Assembly: GCA_028343155.1 (NCBI GenBank)
Contig: JAOLXX010000004.1
Span: 1 to 64,000, forward strand
Direction: 5' to 3'
Length of the DNA stretch: 64,000 bases
Source: Polaribacter sp.
Lineage (GTDB): Bacteria > Bacteroidota > Bacteroidia > Flavobacteriales > Flavobacteriaceae
The position numbers and the translations under genes are program-made. Positions 1-8,651 of the stretch are shown here, in pieces. The notes below the pieces were generated by a model. The model worked only from the letters and a program-made list of their open reading frames with translations, was not told where the DNA came from and ran no database searches. Position 1 is the first letter of the stretch; every line of letters begins with the position of its first letter.

Positions 1-138
1 CTTGTAATTTACTGAGTATAAAAAACAATCATATTCATTCAACCACTAATTTCCTTTTCTTTACAATTTTATAAATTAGTATGCTACTGTCTCATCTTTT
101 AGATATTTATCACTATTTTGTGATCAAAACGAACTTCA

Positions 139-702
139 TTGGATAAAATCGATAAAAAACTTCATTTAAATATTTTCAAAGCTAAAAATGGAAATCAAGC
201 TGCTTTTAGATATTTATTAGATACATTTTGGGCAAATGTTTATAATTATCAATTAAAAAGAACCCAAAGTGAAAATGATGCAGAAGATATTACGATACAA
301 ACATTTTCTAAAGCTTTTGATAAAATTGATACTTATGATGAGAAATACCTTTTTAATACTTGGCTAATTACAATTTCAAAAAATATACACATCGATTTAT
401 TTCGTAAAAAAAATATTTCAATTGCAGCAGATACAACGAAAGAGCAAGAAGAAAAAGCATATTTAATTGCAGACGAAAATCCCACTCCAGAAGACAAAAT
501 TATTACCGAACAAAATTTAGCAAGACTACTAAGAGATATCAAGAAAATAAAACCTAAATATCAAGAAGTTATTCAGTTGCGTTATTTTCAAGAACTAAGT
601 TATAAAGAAATTTCAATCCAAATTAATGAACCAATGAACAACGTAAAAGTAAAATTATTACGTGCAAAAAAATTATTATCTGAAATTCTTAAGAGGGCCT
701 AA
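139..702 (+). CDS. ECF-type RNA polymerase sigma-70 factor
   Basis: A 187-residue protein with the two domains of extracytoplasmic-function sigma factors. Region 2 covers about residues 20-95, with the acidic DAEDITIQTF helix at 47-56. Region 4 covers about 135-182 and holds a helix-turn-helix beginning at LSYKEIS. It would recruit core RNA polymerase to a small regulon; the target is not visible. The start is TTG, chosen because it gives the usual family length; no ATG lies near. No anti-sigma factor gene follows. The next gene begins 2 nt after the stop, so the two are probably co-transcribed. Family assignment is firm; the regulon is unknown. Confidence 0.9.
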   Translation: MDKIDKKLHLNIFKAKNGNQAAFRYLLDTFWANVYNYQLKRTQSENDAEDITIQTFSKAFDKIDTYDEKYLFNTWLITISKNIHIDLFRKKNISIAADTTKEQEEKAYLIADENPTPEDKIITEQNLARLLRDIKKIKPKYQEVIQLRYFQELSYKEISIQINEPMNNVKVKLLRAKKLLSEILKRA

Positions 703-704
703 TT

Positions 705-1925
705 TTGAAAAAAACATTTTTACAATCTTTAGGTCCAGGTTTACTATTTGCAGGAGCTGCAATTGGAGTTTCACATTTGGTTCAATCCACCAGAGCGGGT
801 GCCGAATTTGGTTTTGGTTTAATTTGGGCTTTGTTATTGGTTCATTTATTTAAATATCCTTTTTTTCAATTTGGACCCCGTTATGCAGCTGCAACAGGAG
901 AAACGTTATTAGATGGATATCGTAAACTAGGCAAAGGCGTTTTAATTGCCTATTATATTCTCAATTTCGCAACCATGTTTACCATACAAGCAGCTGTAAC
1001 AATTGTTACTGCTGGTTTAGCTTCACAACTTTTTGGATTGACAAATGATTTGGTTTTATGGGCGACACTTTTATTGTTTACCAGTGTTGTTTTTTTAGTT
1101 GTTGGTAAGTATAAACTACTAGATAATTTAATGAAATACATTATTGTTATTTTAACAATTAGTACCATTCTTGCTGTCGGGATTGCTATGTTTAGTACAA
1201 AAGAATCTTTTGATGTTACTCAAATTATTCCTTCTGGAACAGTCGAACTTACCTTTTTGATTGCTTTTTTAGGTTGGATGCCAGCGCCTTTAGATATTTC
1301 AATTTGGCATTCTATTTGGTCTGTTGAAAAAGACAAAACTACCGTTATAAAAACGAAAAGAACAGCAGCAATTTTTGATTTTAATGTGGGATATATCAGT
1401 ACCCTATGTCTTGGTATTTGCTTCTTACTATTAGGTGCTTTGGTAATGTATAAATCTGGAGAAACTTTTTCTAATAAAGGAGGTCTTTTTGCGACACAAT
1501 TAATAAATCTGTACACTAAGAATTTAGGTGAATCTTCTCATTTACTTATCGCTATTGCTGCATTTACAACGATGTTCAGTACAACAATTACAACCATGGA
1601 TGCTTCTCCAAGAGCAATGAACAGAACCACGAAACTCTTATGGAATAAAGAACTTAAATTTGGGTATTGGTTTTGGATTCTTCTTTTATTTTTAGGTACA
1701 TATTTAATCTTAAATTACTATATGGATAATATGGGATTACTGGTTAAATTTGCTACCATTTTATCTTTTTTAACAGCACCATTTTATGCCATTTTAAATT
1801 ATAAATTGATTACAGGAAAGCATACCCCAAAAGAACATCAACCTGGAACTTCCTTGCGAATTTTGAGTGTTGTTGGAATTGTTTTTTTAATAGGATTTAG
1901 TACTTGGTTTTTGATGAGTATTTAA
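705..1925 (+). CDS. NRAMP-family metal transporter, non-canonical binding site
   Basis: A 406-residue inner-membrane protein with about 11 hydrophobic segments and NRAMP architecture, starting at TTG 2 nt after the sigma-factor gene. NRAMP proteins import Mn2+/Fe2+ with protons. The classical first-helix DPGN metal motif is absent: the corresponding stretch reads GAAIGVSHLVQST. The sixth-helix motif, usually MPHN, reads MPAPLD, so the methionine is kept but several ligand positions are changed. The transported ion may therefore differ from Mn/Fe. The fold assignment is firm and the substrate is uncertain. Position after the sigma gene suggests a shared transcript. Confidence 0.8.
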   Translation: MKKTFLQSLGPGLLFAGAAIGVSHLVQSTRAGAEFGFGLIWALLLVHLFKYPFFQFGPRYAAATGETLLDGYRKLGKGVLIAYYILNFATMFTIQAAVTIVTAGLASQLFGLTNDLVLWATLLLFTSVVFLVVGKYKLLDNLMKYIIVILTISTILAVGIAMFSTKESFDVTQIIPSGTVELTFLIAFLGWMPAPLDISIWHSIWSVEKDKTTVIKTKRTAAIFDFNVGYISTLCLGICFLLLGALVMYKSGETFSNKGGLFATQLINLYTKNLGESSHLLIAIAAFTTMFSTTITTMDASPRAMNRTTKLLWNKELKFGYWFWILLLFLGTYLILNYYMDNMGLLVKFATILSFLTAPFYAILNYKLITGKHTPKEHQPGTSLRILSVVGIVFLIGFSTWFLMSI

Positions 1926-1937
1926 AAATTTCCTTTG

Positions 1938-1945
1938 TATCTTTG
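1938..1945 (+). promoter_or_regulatory. Bacteroidota -7 promoter box for lipA
   Basis: TATCTTTG matches the Bacteroidota -7 consensus TAnnTTTG and sits 19 nt before the lipA ATG. A TTTG at 1910-1913 could be the -33 element, although the 24-nt spacing is longer than usual. This box overlaps an in-frame TTG at 1935, which argues against that codon as the start. Confidence 0.6.
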
Positions 1946-1964
1946 CATTTTAAACTCAACAAAA

Positions 1965-2834
1965 ATGGCAACAACAGCTGTAGCACTTCAAGAAAGACCT
2001 CAAAAGCCAAAATGGTTACGTGTAAAACTACCCGTTGGTAAAAAATACACGGAACTAAGAGGTTTAGTAGATAAATATAAATTAAACACCATTTGTACAA
2101 GTGGTAGCTGCCCAAACATGGGGGAATGTTGGGGAGAGGGAACGGCAACGTTTATGATTTTAGGAAATATCTGTACGCGTTCCTGTGGATTTTGCGGTGT
2201 AAAAACAGGAAGACCAGATACGGTTGAATGGGATGAACCAGAAAAAGTAGCGCGTTCAATAAAAATCATGAATATAAAACATGCAGTAATTACCTCTGTT
2301 GATAGAGATGATTTAAAAGATGGTGGTTCTATTATTTGGGCCGAAACTGTAGAGGCAATTCGCAGAGCAAACCCAAAAACAACTTTAGAAACTTTAATTC
2401 CTGATTTTCAAGGAAATACAAAGCAAATAAATCGAATCATAGCAGTGCAACCAGAAGTAGTTTCTCATAATATGGAAACTGTTAGAAGACTCACACGTGA
2501 AGTTCGAATACAAGCAAAATACGATAGAAGTTTAGAAGTTTTAAGATATCTAAAGGAAAACGGAATGCGAACCAAAACAGGTTTAATGCTTGGTTTAGGA
2601 GAAACGGAAGAGGAAGTGATACAAACAATGAATGACTTACAAGGTGTTGGGTTAGACGTTTTAACTATTGGTCAGTACCTACAACCTACAAAAAAACATC
2701 TCCCTGTTAAAGAATTCATTACTCCAGAGCAATTTAAGAAATATGAAACTTTAGGCTTAGAAATGGGCTTTATGTATGTAGAAAGTGGTCCTTTGGTTCG
2801 TTCTTCTTACAAAGCACACAAACATGCTGTCTAA
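1965..2834 (+). CDS. lipA: Lipoyl synthase LipA
   Basis: Radical-SAM enzyme that inserts two sulfurs into protein-bound octanoyl groups to make the lipoyl cofactor of 2-oxoacid dehydrogenases and the glycine cleavage system. Visible motifs are the auxiliary-cluster cysteines in [12 protein letters not shown], the radical-[11 protein letters not shown] motif, and the C-terminal RSSY motif. The ATG at 1965 gives 289 residues, normal for LipA; an in-frame TTG 30 nt upstream overlaps the promoter box and is rejected. It stands alone, with its own promoter and a terminator at 2997-3022. Confidence 0.97.
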   Translation: MATTAVALQERPQKPKWLRVKLPVGKKYTELRGLVDKYKLNTICTSGSCPNMGECWGEGTATFMILGNICTRSCGFCGVKTGRPDTVEWDEPEKVARSIKIMNIKHAVITSVDRDDLKDGGSIIWAETVEAIRRANPKTTLETLIPDFQGNTKQINRIIAVQPEVVSHNMETVRRLTREVRIQAKYDRSLEVLRYLKENGMRTKTGLMLGLGETEEEVIQTMNDLQGVGLDVLTIGQYLQPTKKHLPVKEFITPEQFKKYETLGLEMGFMYVESGPLVRSSYKAHKHAV

Positions 2835-2996
2835 AAAATTATTTAGAATAGTAATAAATATTTTTTTTAAAATTTGGTGATGCTAATTATTTAAGACATC
2901 GTTGAGCATAATACCTCAACAATTTATAATTCAACATTAAATTATAAAATTAGTGAAAGATTCTAAAAAGACGTATACACAATTTTTTCAATATTA

Positions 2997-3022
2997 AAAA
3001 CCCCAAGTTTAACTTGGGGTTT
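2997..3022. terminator. Bidirectional rho-independent terminator
   Basis: The hairpin aaccccaagt/acttggggtt is flanked by A-runs on one side and T-runs on the other. It lies between convergent lipA and the ferredoxin gene and can serve both. Confidence 0.85.
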
Positions 3023-3063
3023 TCTATGAATTCTTTACTCTTTTAACCAAAGCGATATTCGCC

Positions 3064-3414
3064 TTAATCATTATGCATAAAGCGCTGTTTTTCTAACAAT
3101 GCTTCTTCTGTTTCAACAACATCTTCATCTGGCACACAACAATCGACAGGACAAACTGCAGCACATTGTGGCTCATCATGAAAACCTTTACACTCCGTAC
3201 ACTTGTCTGGTACAATGTAATAAATTTCATCTGAAATAGGTTCTTGGTCATCGTCTGCGTTTACAGACTTACCGTCTGGCAACACAACATTTCCTTTTAA
3301 ATCTGTACCTTGTGAATACTTCCAATCATCTGCTCCTTCATAAATTGCAGTATTAGGACATTCTGGTTCACAAGCCCCACAATTTATACATTCATCTGTT
3401 ATTATAATTGCCAT
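3064..3414 (-). CDS. 2[4Fe-4S] ferredoxin
   Basis: A 116-residue dicluster ferredoxin. The first cluster motif is [11 protein letters not shown] (C9, C12, C15, C19). The second is C72, C75, C84 and C88, with further cysteines at 92-93, and has an insertion between its second and third cysteines. An acidic insert of about 50 residues (20-70) separates the two halves, as in flavobacterial ferredoxins of this type. It is a cytoplasmic electron carrier; the partner enzyme is not identifiable. It is divergent from the acyl-CoA reductase gene, sharing a 70-bp promoter region. Confidence 0.93.
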   Translation of the reverse strand: MAIIITDECINCGACEPECPNTAIYEGADDWKYSQGTDLKGNVVLPDGKSVNADDDQEPISDEIYYIVPDKCTECKGFHDEPQCAAVCPVDCCVPDEDVVETEEALLEKQRFMHND

Positions 3415-3434
3415 AATTTTCTGTTCTGTTTTTG

Positions 3435-3442
3435 TACCTTTG
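3435..3442 (+). promoter_or_regulatory. -7 promoter box for acyl-CoA reductase gene
   Basis: TACCTTTG on the plus strand, 42 nt before the acyl-CoA reductase ATG, matches TAnnTTTG. No clear -33 element is seen. It lies back to back with the ferredoxin promoter. Confidence 0.5.
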
Positions 3443-3448
3443 CAGTTG

Positions 3449-3480
3449 CAAAAATAAAGCCAAAATCATAGACAACCAAA
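3449..3480 (-). promoter_or_regulatory. Promoter of the ferredoxin gene
   Basis: On the minus strand TTTG (3477-3480) is followed after exactly 20 nt by TATTTTTG (3449-3456). This matches the Bacteroidota -33/-7 consensus, 35 nt before the ferredoxin ATG. Confidence 0.75.
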
Positions 3481-3484
3481 ATAA

Positions 3485-4546
3485 ATGATTAGTATTCAAA
3501 ACAGAATTACTGCATTCGCAAAATTAGGCGACTTTTTAAGTCAATACGCTATCGAAAGTATAAAAAAAAACGATCGTATTGAACATAATGAAATCTTTTT
3601 TGATGGCTTTTTACATCAAATACAATTAGCACAAGAAAAAAACTCTTGGTTTACCAAAGAGAATATTCTATTTACACTTGAATCATGGAGTATTACACTG
3701 ACTAAAAGCAATTTAAAAGCCTATACAGCACCTTATGATTGCAACAGTAGTTCCTCAAAAAAAGTAGCTATTGTGATGGCTGGAAATATACCTTTGGTTG
3801 GGTTTCATGATTTTTTATCCGTATTGATTTATGGTCATTCTGTGTTGGTAAAGCAATCCTCTCGTGATAAACATTTATTACCCTTTTTAGCGAAGTATTT
3901 AGAGCATGTTGAAGAAGATTTTAAAGGAAAAATCACTTTTACAGAAGAAAAACTGATAGATTATGACGCAATTATTGCTACTGGAAGTGATAATACTGCG
4001 CGTTATTTTGAGTATTACTTTAAAAACAAGCCAAATATTATAAGAAAAAATAGGAATTCTGTAGCAGTTTTGACTGGAAATGAAACGAAAGACGATTTTA
4101 TAAAATTATCTGATGATATTTTTCAATATTTTGGATTAGGATGTAGAAGTGTATCAAAATTATATATACCAAAAGGATTTAATTTTAATCTGTTTTTTAA
4201 AGGAATGTATTCCAAAAAAGAACATATTAATAATTCAAAATATGCCAATAATTACGATTATAACAAAGCCGTTTACCTAATGAGTGAGTTTGAATTATTA
4301 GAAAACGGATTTCTAATGATTAAAGAAGATGCAAGTTACTCCTCTCCTATTGCTACTATTTTTTATGAGTTTTATGATACAGAAAGTGATTTAAAAATCA
4401 AATTAGATCATGACAAAGAAAAAATTCAATGTATTGTTGCGAATGGTTTTATAGAAAATGAAGTTGCTTTTGGGCAGACTCAACATCCAAAGTTAACAGA
4501 TTTTGCTGATGGAATAAATACATTAGAATTTTTAAACCAATTATAA
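3485..4546 (+). CDS. LuxC-like acyl-CoA reductase
   Basis: A 353-residue protein of the LuxC/acyl-CoA reductase family, related to aldehyde dehydrogenases. The family reduces acyl-CoA or acylated enzyme to aldehyde with NAD(P)H. The nucleotide-binding half is around VAIVMAGNIPLVGFHDF (94-110), and the probable catalytic Cys220 lies in GLGCRSVSKL. It is the first gene of a plus-strand run with serC and serA, a linkage seen in other flavobacteria as I recall. Its substrate and its connection to serine synthesis are unknown. Confidence 0.8.
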   Translation: MISIQNRITAFAKLGDFLSQYAIESIKKNDRIEHNEIFFDGFLHQIQLAQEKNSWFTKENILFTLESWSITLTKSNLKAYTAPYDCNSSSSKKVAIVMAGNIPLVGFHDFLSVLIYGHSVLVKQSSRDKHLLPFLAKYLEHVEEDFKGKITFTEEKLIDYDAIIATGSDNTARYFEYYFKNKPNIIRKNRNSVAVLTGNETKDDFIKLSDDIFQYFGLGCRSVSKLYIPKGFNFNLFFKGMYSKKEHINNSKYANNYDYNKAVYLMSEFELLENGFLMIKEDASYSSPIATIFYEFYDTESDLKIKLDHDKEKIQCIVANGFIENEVAFGQTQHPKLTDFADGINTLEFLNQL

Positions 4547-4648
4547 ATCACGAACTTTATACGCAAAAAATGAAAAGTGATTTTTAAAAATTTAATTTTA
4601 ACATTCTTTTTTTGAATTCTTGAATCTTTTAATATTAAAATATTACAA

Positions 4649-5725
4649 ATGAAAATACATAATTTTAGTGCAGGTCCTTGTATTTTACCTGAAGAAGTGC
4701 TCAAAAAAGCTTCTGAATCAATTTTAAATTTTAATAATGATCATTTATCATTAATAGAAATTTCCCACAGAAGTAAATCTTTTGTTGCCGTAATGGAAAA
4801 AGCACGTTCTTTGTCTTTAGAGCTTTTAGGTTTAGAAAATAAAGGATACAAAGCCTTATTCTTACAAGGTGGCGCAAGTTTAGAATTTTTAATGGTTGCT
4901 TATAATTTATTGAATAAAAAAGCAGCCTATTTGAATACAGGTACTTGGTCTGACAAAGCAATAAAAGAAGCAAAAATATTTGGAGAAATGGATGAAGTTG
5001 CCTCCTCTAAAGACAAAAATTACGCATACATACCCAAAGAATATTTAATTCCTGAAGATGCCGATTATTTTCACTGTACAAGTAACAATACAATCGTGGG
5101 AACACAAATGAAAGAATTTCCAAAAACGGAGGTTCCGGTAGTTTGTGATATGAGTTCAGATATTTTTTCTCGCCAATTAGATTTTGAGAAATTTGATTTA
5201 ATTTATGCGGGTGCGCAAAAAAACATGGGACCTGCAGGCGCTACTTTAGTCATCATTAAAGAAGCAATTTTAGGAAAAGTGGAAAGACAGATTCCTTCAA
5301 TGTTAAATTATCAAGTTCATATTGATAAAGAAAGTATGTTCAATACACCTTCTGTATTCGCTATCTATGTCTCTATGTTGACTTTACAGTGGTTAAAAGA
5401 TTTAGGTGGTATTGAGTTTATTGAAGAAGTAAACAACAAAAAAGCAGCACTTTTATACAATGAAATCGACAGAAACCCTTTATTTAAAGGAGTTGTGGCG
5501 AAAGAAGATAGAAGTACGATGAATGCGACTTTTGTTTTAACTGATGAAAAATTACAAGAGAAATTTAACACCATGTGGGCAGCAGCAGGAATTAGTGGGA
5601 TCAATGGTCATAGAAGTGTAGGAGGTTATAGGGCCAGTATGTATAATGCATTACCATTATATAGTGTTCAAGCTTTGGTCGATGTTATGCAGGAATTAGA
5701 AAATAGCCAATCCTCACCTTCTTAG
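4649..5725 (+). CDS. serC: Phosphoserine aminotransferase SerC
   Basis: PLP enzyme converting 3-phosphohydroxypyruvate and glutamate to phosphoserine, the second step of serine synthesis; it also serves in PLP synthesis in some bacteria. The 358-residue length is normal. The N-terminus HNFSAGP is a family hallmark, and the PLP lysine is K191 in AGAQKNMGPAG. It lies 102 nt after the acyl-CoA reductase gene and just before serA, which supplies its substrate. Confidence 0.95.
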   Translation: MKIHNFSAGPCILPEEVLKKASESILNFNNDHLSLIEISHRSKSFVAVMEKARSLSLELLGLENKGYKALFLQGGASLEFLMVAYNLLNKKAAYLNTGTWSDKAIKEAKIFGEMDEVASSKDKNYAYIPKEYLIPEDADYFHCTSNNTIVGTQMKEFPKTEVPVVCDMSSDIFSRQLDFEKFDLIYAGAQKNMGPAGATLVIIKEAILGKVERQIPSMLNYQVHIDKESMFNTPSVFAIYVSMLTLQWLKDLGGIEFIEEVNNKKAALLYNEIDRNPLFKGVVAKEDRSTMNATFVLTDEKLQEKFNTMWAAAGISGINGHRSVGGYRASMYNALPLYSVQALVDVMQELENSQSSPS

Positions 5726-5764
5726 AAGGAAAGAGCTCTCATTCTTGAGAGACAATTAATATCA

Positions 5765-5805
5765 TAATTTTTGAATATTTAAAATGTAATAATTTTTGAA
5801 TATTT
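5765..5805 (+). repeat. Tandem 16-bp direct repeat upstream of serA
   Basis: TAATTTTTGAATATTT occurs at 5765-5780 and again at 5790-5805, a 25-bp period, in the serC-serA gap. Each copy contains a near match to the TAnnTTTG box, so it may be a duplicated promoter element or simply an AT-rich duplication. Confidence 0.5.
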
Positions 5806-5826
5806 CATTTTTTTAACTTTTAATGA

Positions 5827-6783
5827 ATGATGAAAATATTAGCAAATGATGGAATTTCTGAAACCGGAATAGCCATTTTACAAAAAGGTGGATTTGAAGT
5901 GATGCATGTAAAAGTTGCTCAAAACCAATTAGAAAACTTTATTAATGAAAATGCTATTGATGCAATTCTAGTTAAAAGTGCAACTCAAGTAAGACAAGAA
6001 TTAATTGAAGCTTGCCCAAGTTTAAAACTAATTGGGCGCGCAGGAGTGGGCTTAGATAATATTGATGTTGAATATGCAGAAGACAACGGGTTACACGTTA
6101 TAAACACCTCCTTAGCTTCTTCTAGTGCAGTCGCAGAATTAGTTTTCGCACATTTATTTGGTATGGTACGATTTCTTCATTCATCCAATAGAGAAATGCC
6201 TTTAGAAGGAGATTCTCGTTTTAATGACCTAAAAAAAGCATACTCCAAAGGAGTTGAATTAAGAGGGAAGACAATTGGAATTATTGGTTTTGGAAAAATT
6301 GGTCAAGCCGTTGCAAAAATAGCAATTGGACTAGGAATGCACATATTAGCTACTGACAAGAAAATTAAAAGCGCTCCCATAACTTTAGATTTTTTTAACG
6401 GACAAAAAACTGTTTTCACTATTGATACGGTAGCTCAAGATGTCGTATTGAAAGAAGCAGATTTTATAACATTACATATTCCTGCGCAAGAGGATTACAT
6501 TATTACAGTATTGGAATTTGAACAAATGAAAGAAGGTGTTGGAATCATAAACACTGCACGAGGAGGAATTTTACATGAAGTCGACTTAGTAAAGGCTATA
6601 GAAAGTGGTAAAGTACAGTTTGCTGGTTTAGATGTTTTTGAAACAGAACCTACACCTGCTGTTCAATTATTAATGAATCCAGAAATTTCTTTAACACCAC
6701 ATATTGGTGGAGCAACACAAGAAGCTCAAGAAAGAATTGATATCGAATTGGCAAATCAAATTATTACTTTATTAAAGAATTAA
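5827..6783 (+). CDS. serA: D-3-phosphoglycerate dehydrogenase (short form)
   Basis: D-isomer-specific 2-hydroxyacid dehydrogenase, 318 residues. The Rossmann motif GIIGFGKIGQAVAK lies near 150-163, a conserved arginine is in NTARGGILHE, and a catalytic histidine is in LTPHIGGAT. It lacks the C-terminal ACT regulatory domain of long SerA enzymes, so allosteric serine inhibition of that type is not expected. The neighbouring serC supports 3-phosphoglycerate as substrate. Start is either of two consecutive ATGs at 5827/5830. Confidence 0.9.
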   Translation: MMKILANDGISETGIAILQKGGFEVMHVKVAQNQLENFINENAIDAILVKSATQVRQELIEACPSLKLIGRAGVGLDNIDVEYAEDNGLHVINTSLASSSAVAELVFAHLFGMVRFLHSSNREMPLEGDSRFNDLKKAYSKGVELRGKTIGIIGFGKIGQAVAKIAIGLGMHILATDKKIKSAPITLDFFNGQKTVFTIDTVAQDVVLKEADFITLHIPAQEDYIITVLEFEQMKEGVGIINTARGGILHEVDLVKAIESGKVQFAGLDVFETEPTPAVQLLMNPEISLTPHIGGATQEAQERIDIELANQIITLLKN

Positions 6784-6826
6784 TCTTTGGTTTTTGATTG
6801 ATTTTTTTGTCAAAGAAATCAAACTC

Positions 6827-6856
6827 TGAAAATTTAAAACGTTGAAAATTTAAAAC
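6827..6856 (+). repeat. Tandem 14-bp direct repeat upstream of yggS
   Basis: TGAAAATTTAAAAC at 6827-6840 recurs at 6843-6856, a 16-bp period, immediately before the yggS ATG. It occupies the leader; function unknown. Confidence 0.5.
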
Positions 6857-6861
6857 TTAAA

Positions 6862-7518
6862 ATGATCAAAGAAAACTTAATAAAAATAAAACAATCACTT
6901 CCTAAAAATGTAACGTTAGTTGCCGTTTCTAAAACCAAACCGCTTGTCGATTTACAAGAAGCATATGCTGCTGGTCAACGCGTTTTTGGAGAGAACAAAA
7001 TTCAAGAAATGGTTGATAAATACGATGCGCTTCCCAAAGACATTCAATGGCATATGATCGGGCATTTGCAGCGTAATAAGGTAAAATACATGGCTCATTT
7101 TGTCGATTTAATTCACGGAGTCGATTCTTTGAAAACGTTGAAAGAAATTAACAAACAAGCAAAAAAACACGATCGATCAATCAATTGTTTATTACAAGCA
7201 AAAATTGCCAAAGAAGAGACAAAATTTGGTCTTTCTTTTCAAGAAATTGAAGCTATTTTCTGCTCAGAAGAATTTTTAGAATTAAAGAATATAAAGGTGG
7301 TTGGTTTTATGGGAATGGCAACATTCACAGACAATCAACAACAATTACAAGAAGAGTTTTTAGCACTTAAAGATTTTTTTAATAAACTGAAGACACAAGA
7401 CTCAAAACTCAACATTTTATCTATGGGAATGAGTGGAGATTACCCATTAGCAATCTCTAAGGGTAGCAACATGATTAGAGTTGGAAGCGCTATATTTGGT
7501 CATAGAAATTATAATTAG
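6862..7518 (+). CDS. yggS: YggS-family PLP homeostasis protein
   Basis: A 218-residue member of the PLP-binding protein family (YggS/PROSC), which controls the intracellular pyridoxal phosphate pool and has no known enzymatic reaction. The PLP lysine is K24 in AVSKTKP. Other family motifs are FGENKIQE, WHMIGHLQRNK and the C-terminal GMSGDYPLAI and RVGSAIFG. It follows serA in the same direction after 78 nt. Confidence 0.93.
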   Translation: MIKENLIKIKQSLPKNVTLVAVSKTKPLVDLQEAYAAGQRVFGENKIQEMVDKYDALPKDIQWHMIGHLQRNKVKYMAHFVDLIHGVDSLKTLKEINKQAKKHDRSINCLLQAKIAKEETKFGLSFQEIEAIFCSEEFLELKNIKVVGFMGMATFTDNQQQLQEEFLALKDFFNKLKTQDSKLNILSMGMSGDYPLAISKGSNMIRVGSAIFGHRNYN

Positions 7519-7545
7519 TAAATTTCGTTTTAAACAAAAAAAAAT

Positions 7546-8625
7546 TTGTACGCAATTTTAGATATTGAAACTACGGGAGGAAAATTTAATGAAGAAGGCA
7601 TCACAGAAATTGCCATCTATAAATTTGACGGTCATACTACTGTAGACCAATTCATTAGTCTCGTAAACCCAGAAAAACCTATTCAGGAATTTGTTGTAAA
7701 ACTGACAGGAATTAGCAACAAGATGCTTACAAATGCGCCCAAATTTTATGAGGTTGCAAAGCGGATTATAGAAATTACTTCTGAATGTATTTTAGTAGCT
7801 CATAACACCGACTTTGACTATAGAATTTTAAGTACCGAATTTGATCGATTAGGGTATGATTTTAATAGAAACACCTTATGTACGGTCGAATTAAGTCAGA
7901 AATTAATTTTAGACCAAGCGTCTTATAGCTTAGGGAAATTGACAAGATCTTTAGGGATTCCTATTACTGACAGACACCGAGCTTCCGGTGATGCTTTGGC
8001 TACGGTGCAATTATTTAAGCTTTTGTTAGTAAAAGATAGTAGTAAAACAATCATACAAAATTCTATAAAATATTTTGATGGTAGAAAACAGCAACAAAAA
8101 ACAAAAGATTTAATAGACAAAGTACCCGCGACTATTGGCGTTTTTTATATACATGATAAAGAAGGGAAAGTCATATATGTTGGAAAAGGAAAAGATATTA
8201 AGCTAGCAGTGAATAATCTCTTTTTAAGAACAACAAAAAGAGCGCTAAAAGTTCAGGAAAGAGCACAATCTATTTCTTTTGACAAAACTGGGAATGAACT
8301 TTTTACACAATTGAAATACACCATAGCCTTGGAGGTTTTATCTCCAAAATTTAACTTTAAAAAGAAACTAAAAACAGCGGTAAAAGTATTTAATAATGCT
8401 GATTTTATTGTTATAGACAAAGGAAGAGAAGTGGAAGAAAATGCCATTATCTTAATTGAAAACAATGAGGTTTTTGGGTATGGATATACCAATTTAAATT
8501 ATCAAGAAAAGAATTTGGAGATTTTAAAAGCGGTTTTAACACCTATTGAAAACAAAATGCACACTAAAAATATCATAAAAAATTATATCGATAAAAATAA
8601 GGTTCAGAAAATTATTAGATTGTAA
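7546..8625 (+). CDS. DEDDh 3'-5' exonuclease fused to GIY-YIG domain
   Basis: A 359-residue protein. The N-terminal 165 residues form a DnaQ-like exonuclease with DIETTG (6-11), the middle HNTDFDYR motif and the late HRASGDA motif. From about 195 a UvrC-type GIY-YIG segment follows (IGVFYIHDKEGKVIYVGKGK), and the last 110 residues are unassigned. The family is found across Bacteroidota and resembles DnaQ/Cho fusions; a role in DNA repair is likely but unproven. The start is TTG: beginning MYAILDIETTGG is the usual N-terminus and no ATG is available. Confidence 0.88.
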   Translation: MYAILDIETTGGKFNEEGITEIAIYKFDGHTTVDQFISLVNPEKPIQEFVVKLTGISNKMLTNAPKFYEVAKRIIEITSECILVAHNTDFDYRILSTEFDRLGYDFNRNTLCTVELSQKLILDQASYSLGKLTRSLGIPITDRHRASGDALATVQLFKLLLVKDSSKTIIQNSIKYFDGRKQQQKTKDLIDKVPATIGVFYIHDKEGKVIYVGKGKDIKLAVNNLFLRTTKRALKVQERAQSISFDKTGNELFTQLKYTIALEVLSPKFNFKKKLKTAVKVFNNADFIVIDKGREVEENAIILIENNEVFGYGYTNLNYQEKNLEILKAVLTPIENKMHTKNIIKNYIDKNKVQKIIRL

Positions 8626-8651
8626 ATGAGATCACAATAAAAATAAAAACA

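Noticed and set aside
2885-2925. GTTGAG ... CTCAAC hairpin after lipA
   Set aside because: Only 6 bp of stem and no T-run; the strong hairpin at 2997 is the likely terminator.
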